From assembly GCA_000507305.1 (NCBI GenBank), contig DF240217.1, positions 1-64,000 of the forward strand: DNA of 64,000 bases. The letters run 5' to 3'. This DNA comes from Breviolum minutum Mf 1.05b.01. Taxonomy: Eukaryota > Sar > Dinophyceae > Suessiales > Symbiodiniaceae. Each line of letters begins with the position of its first letter. Position 1 is the first letter of the stretch. The position numbers and the translations under genes were made by a program. This document shows, piece by piece, positions 30,755 through 42,556 of this stretch. The notes beneath the pieces were generated by a model that was not told the DNA's origin, did no database searches, and worked only from the letters and a program-made list of their open reading frames with translations.

Positions 30755-33465
30755 TTAACTTTGACCGCTCATGTTTTCTTCATTTTCTAATCTCGCTATG
30801 ACATCGTCAAACGTGGCGTGATACCAATCAAAAAATGCTTGGCATCTCCTGCCAACCGGATCATCATCATCATCAGCAACGGCAGGAACACTTCCTGTTG
30901 ACAAGAGATTGGATTGAATGAAAAAAGGGGATGGACAGGGCCAAGCACAAAAAACAATTTCAATCCAGCATCGAGCCTTGAGAGCCACCATCAGCAAGGC
31001 CAGTGAAAACAGGACGTCCTTAGAAGTTGAACTGCAATCATTAAGACTAATTTAATGTTGAAAACCACTAAACATCACTAAGACCCATCAATTGCAATCG
31101 AGCCACCGCTTGGCAACAAAGTGTTGGATGCATCTTGAGCTTCAACGATGCCATCATTGTTGGATGCATCATCTTGAGCTGCACTGCCATCACTGCCATC
31201 ATTGCTGAATGCGTCATCTAGAGCGTCAGCGATGCCAGCAGCGTTTCTTCTTGCAGCATCTAGACCGTCGGATGCAGATGCAGCGATGCCACCAGCGTTG
31301 CCACCAGCGTTGGATGGTGATGCCTTTGCTGCCATTGCCGTTGCCTGAAGTGTTTTAGATGTTGATTTTGTTTGGCATTCTTTGCAATCTATTTCTGACT
31401 GCAATGAATGGCAGGTCCTTGCCTTGGATGTAGGCAAGCAGAATCTTCTCGGAGGTGGCAGGGTCTTCTTGATAGGTGGTCTATTTGCAACCTGAGATGC
31501 TTTTTGTGTCACATACACGCTTTTTGTCAGCCATGACTATTTCTTAAAAGATTTCGGTTGACATGCAGCCAAGAAGCTGATGCTGACTTCGAGAAAGGAT
31601 TGACCATGGGCAATGACTTCGCAAAAGGATTTTTCGCTGGGGATGGTTTGGCGACCCCCAACACCTCATGCTTTTCTTCCGTCATTTTGACAGGCTCAGG
31701 ACATCTTGAGCCCAAAAAAACCGAAAGTGATGATTCTGATGCATTCCAATGAGCAAGCCAAGGGTGAGAAATCATACACCATTTGACTGAACTGTTATGA
31801 AAACATTGGAGGTGGCATGGTGGCACCTTCGCATCCTTTGCATCCATCGCCCATCGCTGCCAACATGCAAGAGGCCTGCCCAGAACTTTTGCAGTCAAGT
31901 TGATTCCAGTTCAGTTGCATCAATTGACATTGGCGTTTTCCGGCGCCTCAATGAAAGTGTTGTGTACAAAGAAAGGCACGGGATACCGAATGACAACGGG
32001 ATACTAAAAGATGGTAGCCTCTTAATTACTCAGTGTTTTGATGCTTGTCTGCTGACATCAGAAAGAACTTGTTTTGAACCTGCTTGAGAATGAGATGCAC
32101 AGTGAGATGCACCTGCTTTCAAAACATGACGTTTGCCCAAACCATGCACTGAGCATCGTTTGTTTCAAACCATGACATGAACACATGCAAGCAGCTTTTT
32201 CGGTCGCCAGGTCGGTGCCAGCTGCCAATCAGGCCAATCATTGGATCAGATCAATCTGACCACTTCATTCTCACTCAGTGCAAGAGGCTGTTTCATGAAG
32301 TAGAGTGGCTTTCCTGGAATCCATGCACAAAAATCTTCAAAATATCTATTATCGGTTATCAAAAACTTGAAATCGACTGCATCATTTGCACTTGGTGTGG
32401 CCAAGAATCTGGGGGATATCTCCTTGGCAGGCAAAGGCTGCAAGAAGTTTGTTTCAACTTGGCAAGCACTGCACCCAAAGCTTTGTCATGCAAATAAGGG
32501 GCTTTTGTTTCTTCAACGAATGCGACCCTCCAGATTCGTTCCAAAGGTAAAGATGCTTCCAAAGCCTCAGCAACAGCATCAAGTTGATGGTCAGAGTCTC
32601 GGTCCAAAAAGTGGCATTCTCTTTTTGCATGTGACATGTTTCAGCTGAGGCTCCGAGTGAGTGAAAAGCGAGCACACTGACGAGAACTTCATAGCGTTGC
32701 TTGAAGCAGGCAATGACCACGAAAAGTGCATGTCCACCGTTTTGGGATGGATTTTGTAAGAGGCATCTGAATCACCTCAGACCGAAACAAACTTTAAATG
32801 AACAAAAGTGGAGGATGAAAAACATGAAAATCACACAAGAGCAATGTCGAGTCACTGCTGGAGGGACGAGTCAAATCATGGCTATTCACAGTCACATCGG
32901 TGTGGCCTGTCTCTTCTAGATCCAAAAGAAGCCTCCTCAATGTGCACGGTTTTGCATCCATAGGATTCTTTTTGTCCTCCTCGAAGACTTCAAGGACAAC
33001 ACTGCTTTGATCAGAAGTCCAGCGGCATGGTGTCAGTCGTGCAAGTTCACCTGGACATCAGTGAAACTTTGGCTAGATCAGCTTTGAATGAGCATCAGCT
33101 TGAAAACTTGAAAGTGTCATGAATGAGCATCAGCTTGAAAACTTGCAAGTGTCACAAAGCTACCAGGATGTGGCTGCAGGCATTTGAATTTTCGAAACGG
33201 CCATCACAATGTCAGAGCGTCCAATACTCAGCACCACTGATTGCTCATCACGAGCCACAAGCTCATTGAGCCAAAAGCTAAATCTTAAGTTCCCAAGACT
33301 CCAATGGAAAATGTTCTTAATCTTCCAACCTAAGGAGTCCATAGAAAGAGTATAATCGCACAATGCCACACGCAGCATTGCACATGATCGCAGTGCAATG
33401 ATCTCATTGCAACCCCAAGGCTGCTGCAAAAACACACTTGAAAGATCCGACAGCGTTTGAATCAA
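30755..33465 (-). CDS. Unknown multi-exon gene D
   Basis: Minus-strand exons in order: 33465-33160 ('VFLQQPWGCNEIIALRSCAM'), about 33025-32830 ('VVLEVFEEDKKNPMDAKPCT', 'LRRLLLDLEETGHTDV'), 32637-32470 ('HQLDAVAEALEASLPLERIW'), about 32440-32250 ('PLPAKEISPRFLATPSANDA', 'FCAWIPGKPLYFMKQPLALS'), about 31740-31560 ('SRCPEPVKMTEEKHEVLGVA'), about 31490-31081 (basic start, then Ala/Asn/Asp-rich 'GGNAGGIAASASDGLDAARR'), and about 30880-30755 ('DPVGRRCQAFFDWYHATFDD', 'VIARLENEENMSGQS', stop). The segments have globular composition and lie in one direction, but their membership in one gene is inferred. No domain was recognised. Confidence 0.45.
30859..30882. repeat. Short (ATC)n run in gene D
   Basis: A 'catcatcatcatcag' run encodes poly-Asp on the minus strand, just upstream of the last exon segment 'DPVGRRCQAFF'. 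Confidence 0.6.
33080..33152. repeat. Direct repeat of about 33 bp
   Basis: The phrase 'gaatgagcatcagcttgaaa' with 'acttg.aagtgtca' occurs twice in succession, with one difference in the unit. Confidence 0.75.
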
Positions 33466-33570
33466 GACTGTTGCATGATGAATGTTTTTTGATCAATTTC
33501 AGATTATGTTGGATTGAAGGTTTTTTGATCAATGATTGTGTGCTGCAGCCTAACTTAACGGCTTCTTCTA

Positions 33571-35751
33571 TCACGCCCCCAGCTCCAAGGTCTTCTCACT
33601 GTCCGAGTCCGAAGAATCTTCTGCGGCATCTACCACTGCAGCAGGAGAAGGCGAGGCCACTGCAGCAGGAGCTTCTTCGGCATCTGGGGCTTCACCACGT
33701 GCTGGATCCTTTGGGTCACTAACGTACAACTTCAGCCTTCTCCGCGACAACTCACTAGGCGTCATTGCTTTGATGGAAGCCAAACGCGATGGATGCGTCC
33801 TCCACCTCAGTGATGAATGATGGTAGGTTTAATTTTAAATTGTGAAATGACTGTGAAATGTACATCATTGCTAAACATCGCAAAGCAAACAAATGAGATT
33901 CAGACAATCGTCGCGCTTCGGCCAAGATGTCCCTCTTCGACCAAGTTGGGTTCTCAGCCTTCAGAATCTCGGAAGCATCCTTGATGTGGGTGTGATAAAC
34001 GTCACGAAGTCCAACACGACCTTTGACTCCATGTGCGGCCTCTGCAAGTGATTTCAAATGATTGATGATTGCTTTGCAGTTGTGACAGTGACATTTTAAT
34101 CAAATTTGGATATCATTTGAAGTATTTTGAAGTAACTTGATTCAACCTCACAAAAAAACATCATTGATTGAACCCTGCCTCAGCATCTTCATCTTCAGGA
34201 CCGCTCTCTGCATCGCTTTCCTGAAAACAGGACTGGGCTTTAGCACAGGGGCAAGCTGAGTTAAGAAATAAAGACTAAAAGAATCATGAAAACTAGTTTC
34301 GCCTGGCCTTTTCTTTATCCTTCTTTGATCGAGCCTTTTCCTCAAGCCTTTCCTTCAAGTTCGGATAGCTCGAGTCGAAAGCAGCCTGGGAAACGAAAGC
34401 ATCCCTTGCTGCAGCCCGCAATTCACCAACAGTCTTCCCCTCCTCAGTTGAAGATTCATCACTTTGCCTTTGAGCTTCTTTCTCCAATTGCAATTTGGCC
34501 TTTCTTGCAGCCTCTTCTTTCCTCTCAAGTGTTTTTTTCAACTCTTCAACTTTTGCTGCTCTCTTTTCACTCCTCTGAGCTTTGATATTCTTTGCATCCT
34601 TATCATTCTCAAGCCTGGCTTTTTTCTTGGCCTGCACCACTGCTGGATCCTCCTCACTCTCATCATCCTCAGCACTTTCCTTGCTGTCCTCCTCTTCCTT
34701 AGCTGTTTTCTTCAACATCTCGGCCTTGTTCCTTTTCTCCTCTTCCTCAGCTTCTTTCTTCTCCTTTTTTTCGGCCTTTCTCCTCTGCTTAGCTTCTTTC
34801 TTCAACATCTCGGCCTTGTTCCTCTTCTCCTCTTCCTCAGCTTCTTTCTTCAACATCTCGGCCTTGTTCCTCTTCTCCTCTTCCTCAGCTTCTTTCTTCT
34901 CCTTTTTTGCGGCCTTTTTTCCTCTTCTCCTCTTCCTCAGCTTCTTTCTTCAACATCTTGGCCTTGTTCCTCTTCTCCTCTGCCTCAGCTTCTTTCTTCG
35001 CCCTTTTTTCGGCCTTTTTTTCCTTTTCGGTCATGTTCTTCTCTTCCTCAGCTTCTTCCTCGGCGTTCTTCTTCTCATCTTCCTTCAACTTCTTTTCTTT
35101 CTCCGCCTTTTTCTTCTCCGTGACCTTTTTCTTCTCATCCTCACCGCTCTTCACCTTCTTAGGTCTTCCCAGTGGAACCTTCTTCTCGAAGAACTGGCTT
35201 CGTTTCAAGTAGTCCAGTGTGGACGGAGGATCCTTCCTCTTCGGAACAGTCTTTGAAGAGCTTGCTGGTGGTGGCCGTTTTTCAACATCATCGTCAATCT
35301 CCTCTTCGATCTCTGATTCCTCTGGCAGCTCTAAAGATGACAACGACTCTTCGCTGTCCAAAGGATTAGGATCTTCATCATCTTCATCATCCGATGAGCC
35401 TTTCTTTGCCTTGCGTTTCGCTGGTGGTTTCGCTGGTGGTTTTGGAGCTGCAAACTTCTGCAACCTCTCCTTTTTTTCTGCCTTCGTCATTTTGCCGCCC
35501 TGTGCCTCTTTGACCTTCTCCTCCAATTCCTTGATTGCATCTTTGCTCATAGTTGGATTGTTCCACTGAGTAGACTCTCCAGCAGTCATAGGCAACTTAG
35601 TAGAAGGATCCTTGGGAACCTCTTTTGCCTCATCGACCACATTCACTCCTCCAAAAGTAATGCGACGTTTGGTAGGCCTTTGCTGTGGATCCATCGGAGC
35701 CTTCTCCTGCCCATCAAGGGTTTTCATAAAATAATTGCCAAATAGACTCAC
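33571..35751 (-). CDS. Lys/Glu-rich coiled-coil protein (gene C), frameshifted
   Basis: The first exon begins at or before ATG 35751 ('MSLFGNYFMKTLDGQEK'; a second ATG precedes 'DPQQRPTKRRITFGG'). It continues through 'SKDAIKELEEKVKEAQGGK', an acidic 'SSDDEDDEDPNPLDSEES' tract and 'GRPKKVKSGEDEKKK' into a long charged coiled coil built from an imperfect 'EAEEEEKRNKAEMLKKE' repeat. The frame breaks at an A6 run (plus coordinates 34915-34920) and resumes in another frame (34914-34293). Later exons: about 34227-34155 (acidic, 'SDAESGPEDEDAEAG'), 34057-33860 ('GRVGLRDVYHTHIKDASEIL', 'PTWSKRDILAEARRLSE') and 33783-33571 ('TPSELSRRRLKLYVSDPKDP', Ala/Ser/Asp-rich tail, stop at 33571). Basic and acidic blocks with coiled coil suggest a nuclear scaffold or DNA-associated protein; the function is unknown. 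Confidence 0.5.
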
Positions 35752-35917
35752 GTGATTTCAATGCTGTGCTTTCAAGATGGGACAATGTGCAATTGCCTGT
35801 GAGGACGCAGATGCATCAGGCGAAGATCTCAAGGCCTCAGGATCAGAAAACATGTGGCTGGGGGCTAACGGAAGGATTCAATGGCAAACTTAGTCATCAA
35901 ATTAAACAGGCTGGTTT

Positions 35918-38900
35918 TGTTCAAGAGTGACGAAGTAGGGCCTCGACAGACTTCCTACTTGCTGGTGGTGTTTCTACCACCGATGCATCAGATTCAGCGG
36001 AACGCAATGAAGCAAAGTCCTAGTGAGAGATTTTCAAGAACAATCATGTATCATGATTTATTATGGAAATTAGAAATCAACATGACATTCAACAACAGAG
36101 AAAAAGATTGAACTGCTATGTGGGCATGGGTCCTCATTGAAGCCATGCTCTGCAAGCAGGTTTGCCAGCGGGCTTTCAAAACTCATCAAGCCCTAAATCA
36201 AGAAGGATCGCCAATCAATCGAGTCAATATAGCTTTTGTTTCGAGCCGCTACATTCGCAACCATCGAGCACATGTCCAAATTCAACTTTGGATTCAGGTT
36301 CAATGTCCAATCAAAAAAACATCAAGAGCACAAATCACTGACTGTCAGAAGCACACACTGACTGACAAACAGTTGCCGGCCTTCCGCTTGATGTCCGCCA
36401 CCTTGTCAGCTGCCTTGAATCGGGAGGCTCCATGGCCAATAAGAAATTGATCCGTCGGCAACTCAATGTCCATGTGTGCCGCCTTAATGTCGCAAACTTG
36501 ACAGCCCAGAACTCAAGATTGAAAATTTTCAGGAACACAATTCAATGACTCAAAGATTTGAAGCATCAATGAATAATTTTGTCTAGGCACAAGAAACAAT
36601 TTGTATGTTTGATCTTCGGTGACGTTCTCCGCTTTGTTTGATGACCTGTTTTTCGTGTCCATGACGTACAGCGTCGTGCCCGCGAACTTGCCCGGAATTT
36701 TGGCTTCCACTTGATATGTCTGAAGCAAGGTTGTGATGTCCGTTGGTTCCCCAGTCCAAAAGAGTTGTTGCACGCCACCGCTCTCAGGCTTCTCTTCGGG
36801 CTCTGGCAAAGGAGCTTTGGGTGCAGGCCCCTGGGTGAACCTCACATTCAATGTTTTTTTTTGCGAAAAAAAAAATCCTTAACTTGACCCGGTGTTTGTT
36901 TGATAAACAGATAATTTAATACATTGTCAGGCTACGATAGCCACAAGGTGCAACACTCCCATGGACCAAGTTAAAGTTGAGTGGCCTGTCATCAAAATCT
37001 TTCAAAAGTGCCCTCCACTGTGCGCCGTATTCAACATCCCGCATGTGCAAGGCCCGCACTTGCGTGGGCAACTCAACTTTGAACCGCTCAATGCCTTTCT
37101 TCCTCGGATCAACTGAAACCTGAACCATTTTCAGGTTGAAAGCCGCTACATCCACGGTTTCAGATTCTTCAGCAGGTGGGTTCGGCTCAAATCGCCGCAC
37201 ATCACCCATTGGATGATCTCCGGCTTTCCATGCCTGCAGTATGGTTTAAATTTTCTTTCAATGAAGATGTCTAAATCAGTCAATCAATGAGACTCAAAAT
37301 TTTCGACAACAGGCCTGCAGCAAAGCCAGGGCCAACTTTTTTTGCACGTAGTCTACGAGGCCACAAGATAACGAAAGAGACAAATGAGAAATCCTGGTAA
37401 AGATTTCATTCTCAATGTGCCAATAGAGACAGCAGCGTTCAAGCCAGGCGTCGTATGGCGTGCAGTTTATCACTGCAACAGGTGCAGTGATGCGTCCAAG
37501 CACAGATCTCAGCAATGTTTCAGGAACTTGCTGTCCGCAGAAAAGCTGTGCACTTTCTTGGACGTCTGACAAGCTCCTGGAAAGAAACTATTTGAGGAAC
37601 AGGGCTTGCCTGAACATGATGAGAAATACTTGACAAGATTTTTTGATCATTATTATTATTTAGCTTTTCAATGATTTTCAGATTTGATTCAGAAGCCAAG
37701 CAACCGTGTCCCTTCCGCACTGGAAGGCACGCCGTCTTTCTCTGAATTTGGCACAATGTAGGACGATTCTGGAGGCCATGCCATTGTGCTCTTCGGTGAC
37801 CTGAGCGGTGTAGAAAAAAATTAAATGGAAACCAAAGGATTTTCGCATTGGAAGCATCATCACCATCACCACCACCATCATCATCATCATCATCATCACC
37901 ATCATCATCATCATCGTCATCGTCATCAGTTTTTAACAGAGACATGCTAAGGAGTAAAATTTTGTAAAAATCCAGGACCCAGACTTCAGCTGCACAAGCT
38001 CGCAATTGCGGAAGACATTGTCTTCCCAGCAGCTATCAGCCCACACCACCCACCCGTGATGAACCATAGGAACTTGCTTGCAGGTGGGAGGGGCTTCCAT
38101 TCTCAACGTAATCAACAGACTGCCCAAATTCCGGCCATCAAACTTGTCTTCCACGCGCCTTTGGAGCATTTTGGGGCTCTGGGCAGACATTATTTTTCAG
38201 TTCAAATCCAGGCCAAGACCGACCGAAAAGGCAAGGATCTACCTTGAGTAGACCACTGATTGTCTAGTAGTTTTTTGAATGACTTTATCATCATCATATT
38301 ACGAAAGTAGTTGATTGCTCCGATCCCAGGCTTCGCAGCAAAGAACGAAACAAATTCATCCAGGCTCCAGGTAGCTGTCCATTGCAGGGCTGTTTTTTTA
38401 TGGTGTCCAAGGGACCGGATTTCGCCACGAGAGCCGTTCGACACCTTTTCCGATGTAAGATGTGGCGCAATAACGATTGCGATGCTCTTTGCTGGAGTCT
38501 TTGACAAGGCCTTCTCGATAATTCCTGTAGCCCAGTTCAGCTGCTTGTTGTCCATTCGGCCGAATTTTGTCAGGTCAGCCCAGACAACAAACACAGTAGG
38601 CGGTCCAACAGGATTCTTTCGAGCAGCTATGAACTGCAGGGGGTTCAAGCTGTCCAAATTTTCAAACAGAAGAATCCTGACACTACAACAACTTATTAAC
38701 CCGTAGATCGTTTAGTTTAAATTTGCGTGTAGTATTCCAAATTTTCAATTTTTTAGCGTAAAGCAGGCCTGCTCGGTGACGTTGAGCAGATCTTTCTCCG
38801 TTCCCGCCCTATGGCACGCGTGCTCACCCATGAATGATTCTATAATGTTGCCCCCAATTGCATTTTGGGCTCTCACATGCGCTACCTTCCTCAGCCTTTC

Positions 38901-39239
38901 TGTTCGCTGGCTTTTCTCAGAAGCTGCAAAAAGTTTGGCCACAGAAGCCACGTCCTTGACCAACTGGAGAGTATCGTGTTCGAAGGCCTTCTTTCTGGAG
39001 TCCACTGAAAGCGCCTCCAGTCTCTTCTCCGCTTCATCCATTGCAGAATCAGGGACGGCATGTTTGACCATGTGATCAGCCCATAGTGCAGTCTCAAAAT
39101 GTTTGAAGTCTGGGTCTTTGGTGATGAGAGTCTCATTGATTTCAGACAAGAAGTCCCTGCCAAGCAAGATTCATCGATTTAAGACAGACTTAGATTCAAT
39201 CAATAATATATCATAGTCACCATCACCATCACCATCACG

Positions 39240-39272
<33 letters not shown>

Positions 39273-41959
39273 CCATCATCATCATCAGACAATTTCTCTT
39301 CAAGCCAAGCCGCCCTTCCACCATACCCAGCTCAACTGAAGCCAACGTTTCGTCAGGAAACTTCTCAGGGGCAGCTTTCATTTGCTCCAAGATGAAGCCT
39401 TGGAGGCACGTTCTTTCCAGCTCTTCGTTCCACTGTTGCGGGGCCAATCGAGTGACACATGATTTTCCAGCTCGACGTACTTGAATGTCATGGAGAAATA
39501 ATAGTCGTTTGAGGAACAAAAGCTGCTTCTCTTCAGTCATCAACAAAATTTGATGCCAGAGCCCACTGGTTGTCTTAGACATTCCGCCCAATAACCACCG
39601 CGTGTCCAAGAGCGTTTGATGGTTGAAAGCTGCAGGGCAGGAAAGGGCCAGATTGAGTAACAGTTAATAACAACAATTTAGAAAATGTTTGAAATAACAG
39701 GTACTGTAACAGTTTGAAAATGTTTAAAAATGTTCGAGCCTGATGCTGCGAAGCTGAACTTGTGGAAGTGCCTTTCCAAAAGCACCCATGCTCGCTCAGA
39801 CATTCCCACCTGGCAGGCTTGGAGATCTTGCTTTACGGACACAGTCTTAGATTGGAGGCCAAAAAACTTTGAGTTCAATGTGCCTTGAGGGCAAAGAGTT
39901 GTAGGGCTTCATGGTCATCAATTTGGTACTTCACGTGTAAGGCCGCGATCCCATAGCAATTATGTTCATCGACCGCAGCGAGAAAAGCATCTTTGAAGGC
40001 TTGTGGCCCAGAGTACTTGGCTGGCTCCTTGCAGGGACTTGATTGTCTGATTCTGATACAAAAAATGGTTGGTGATTTTATTAAGTTTCAATCTGAAATA
40101 TCACAACTTTCGGTCCTCCAATTGCTTCTGAGAAGCACGACGAGAGAAGATTAGTGCCTTCTGCATTGCATTTTTTTTTGGCGTTCTGATTGTTGTTCAT
40201 GGACTTGCAGACGTCTCCAATCGTAGTGGCTGCTGTCCTCTTGAATTTGAAGGGTGACTCGAATCCCGCAAACTGTTTCAACCCACCTGCATGCAGGAGG
40301 CAAGGAGTCGAAGCTGGTGAATCTGAATCTTTTGATCAACTGTCAGGAGCCCTAGAAAAACACGGAATTATGAGACGACAGATATGCTGCCATTCTGCCA
40401 GAATATCTCACATATTGTGCCAGAGTATCTAACCAATAAGTTGCCAGATATACCTTGTTTTGAAATATTATGCTATGCCGCCGCATCATATCAACCAATG
40501 TTCTGGCAGAAAGATTCAGACTAAAAACCCTGGACTTACACCTTCCAGGGACGATGGATTGGTCAAAACCATCACGGATGATCCACGCTTATCAGCTATC
40601 AGTTTCATGGATGTTGCTTCCATCCTTGCAAATGTCTGGGGACGATCCCCCCACTGGAACCATCACCCCCAGGCCCTGGCAAACCAGACATACCATGGCC
40701 ATAGGATATCTATCAGATTGAATCTAATGATAATATGCCAGGAAATGTGACAAAAATTATTAGATATCTTTGAAATTGATCAGATGCCAGAAATGTAACC
40801 ATCAAAAATTAAATAAAATTAAATTAAATAAGTCGGCCCAGGGACGACGGTTACAGTAGGAGGATCACCCCCCAGGAACCCTTCAGAAAGTAACATCATC
40901 CACGACCCAGATTGCCAATCTGATCGCCCCAGATTGTCCACACCCCACACCAAAGATGCCAGAATCAACAAGGTGGGAACCAGATTGTCCCTTAGACGAG
41001 TTACTGGTACTTGAGTGATGATCGGATGGCAGATTGAAGAGACCACAAACCATGGCGTACTATTGAATGGTATTTTGCGGATAGCTGACATCTGGGCTCC
41101 ACAGATTGTCCCGGCCCCAAAGAAAACCCATTGGCCTGCGGAAGTCCTTCATCTGTTCTGCAGACATCTCTGCAGCAAATTCGAAGTAAGTGAAGGCGAT
41201 GGCGAAGAGAATCATCGATGCTCTTCCAACTCCTTTGGTAACGATGAGCTTGGCCATCCCACTTGCACCATCTCGCAGTTTCACTTCTAAAGGCTCACGC
41301 AGACTTTCGTAGCCTGCCATATATATTTCTTTTGCTGTTGCCAGCCAGCTCGCCAAATGAGGTGAGCCATCTGAGGGCATTTCATACCAAAGAGCCAAGG
41401 CTGGAACACAGTGGGATGATCCATTCTTTTCCTGAGATGCTGGTTTTGGCTGCAAGATGGCTACTTGATGAATGATTGCTTAATGGTGATGATGGTGATG
41501 ATGATGATGATCATCATCATCATTTCATATCATTTGTTACAGACAACTGAATACTTTGCTGACAAGGGCACCTCAATTTCAATGTAATTTGCATCCTTCA
41601 TGACCACACCAACAGTCCCTACCATCCAATCAAGGATGGGGTTGTAGATTCCATCAGTCATCTTGGCTACCAGGTACTTGACTGGATGTTGATCTTGATC
41701 TACATCAAAACGCCTGGAGTGGACAATGACAATCAGGCTACTTCAGAGCTTTTTCATTTAATGCAATGTCTGTAAATCACAACACTGCTAAAGATTGAGG
41801 TGCAAACTCAATCGCTTCCACCATTCGCTGGACCCATGGAAACTGTCTTGACAGCTTCGCAGCCCGGTCTGGCTGCACTTGTGAGGTACGCTTTCCCATT
41901 TTTGCGACCAAACCCTTTGAGCCATTTGCAGCAGGCCGGAACTTGATCAAGAACGAAGC
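35918..41959 (-). CDS. Long unknown multi-exon gene B
   Basis: About sixteen minus-strand exon-like segments. Examples: 41959-41777 ('FLIKFRPAANGSKGLVAKMG', 'KLSRQFPWVQRMVEAIEFAP'), 41714-41545 ('HPVKYLVAKMTDGIYNPILD'), 41455-41120 ('PALALWYEMPSDGSPHLASW'), 40281-40081 ('FESPFKFKRTAATTIGDVCK'), 40040-39885 ('GPQAFKDAFLAAVDEHNCYG'), 39609-39290, 39167-38745 ('SEINETLITKDPDFKHFETA'), 38657-38300 ('GPPTVFVVWADLTKFGRMDN'), 38190-37945, 37800-37678, 37572-37320, 37209-36916, 36851-36570 ('QLFWTGEPTDITTLLQTYQV'), about 36505-36350 ('LPTDQFLIGHGASRFKAADK') and a possible last exon 36030-35918 ('VVETPPASRKSVEALLRHS', stop). All are globular and in one direction. The 38.3-kb exon contains the 96-bp segment shared with the methyltransferase. 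It may be more than one gene. I recall dinoflagellate transposon-associated proteins of similar style but cannot name a family. Confidence 0.45.
37855..37927. repeat. (CAT/CAC)n microsatellite
   Basis: About 24 triplets of CAT with CAC interruptions, in an intron of gene B. The minus frame through it reads Asp/Gly, the next frame Met/Val; I treat both as non-coding. Confidence 0.85.
38304..38399. repeat. 96-bp exact repeat, copy 1
   Basis: Identical base for base to 43162-43257 as far as I can compare by eye, including the final T7 run. On the minus strand it encodes 'KKTALQWTATWSLDEFVSFF' and 'AAKPGIGAINYF' in the same frame in both places, here within gene B. Confidence 0.85.
39217..39288. 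repeat. (CAT)n microsatellite
   Basis: About 23 triplets, mainly CAT with CAC, at an intron-exon edge of gene B. Confidence 0.85.
41482..41524. repeat. Palindromic (GAT)n-(ATC)n microsatellite
   Basis: A GATGATGGTGATGATGATGAT run turns at 'gatcatc' into ATCATCATCATC, so the two halves can pair into a hairpin. It is in an intron of gene B. Confidence 0.7.
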
Positions 41960-42556
41960 AACTCAATTCAAAGATTGCTGGACATGATGCTGAAAATCAT
42001 CATGCTATGAACTCAATCCAGTTGAAGTGCAAAGCCAGGGCATCAGACCAACGGAGGCTTGGAGCTCATTTTTTTCCATTGTGCGCACTTGTTGACGCAG
42101 TTCTGAGTCAAACTAATTCATCAAACGAATTCATCGAAACTAATTAATCGGAAACTAATTACTTGGAAACTAATTCAGAAACTAATTAGATGTCAGATGT
42201 CATACTCCAACATCTTCAACGCAAGGCCAGGCTTCCATCAGGTTTTGACAGCAGTATGAAAGTCGAAGGACTAAGTTCTTCTTACCTCTGTTGCATGCAG
42301 GCCCAGGCATTGCGATGATTTCACTCCAGTCCTAAAATGACTGTGATTGCGCGAGGTCCCAGCAGAGCAGTGTTTGAAACACAAATCTTGCACTTGTGTT
42401 TCAAAAATAGTCGGATGACCTTTAATTGAGGTTTTAGATATTATATTATTTTTTTGGAGTCTGAATTTTCCCTATTTGTTAATTAAGTTTGAGATATTAT
42501 TTGGGGATTCTATTTCATTGGCATGAGACCAAGGCAATAAAGTGTTGGGATGTGTG

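Noticed and set aside
34464-35256. Plus-strand Phe/Leu/Ser-rich frames (up to 224 codons) over gene C
   Set aside because: They are the antisense of Lys/Glu codons (TTC, CTC, TTT); the minus strand gives the sensible protein.
35777-35890. Plus-strand mini-frame starting MGQCAIACEDADASG
   Set aside because: It looks acylation-like, but only 38 codons are open, it lies between two minus-strand genes, and there is no other support.
37678-37926. Met/Val- and Asp/Gly-rich minus frames over the CAT repeat
   Set aside because: They reflect the triplet repeat; only the part below about 37800 ('RIVLHCAKFRERRRAFQCGR') is counted as an exon of gene B.
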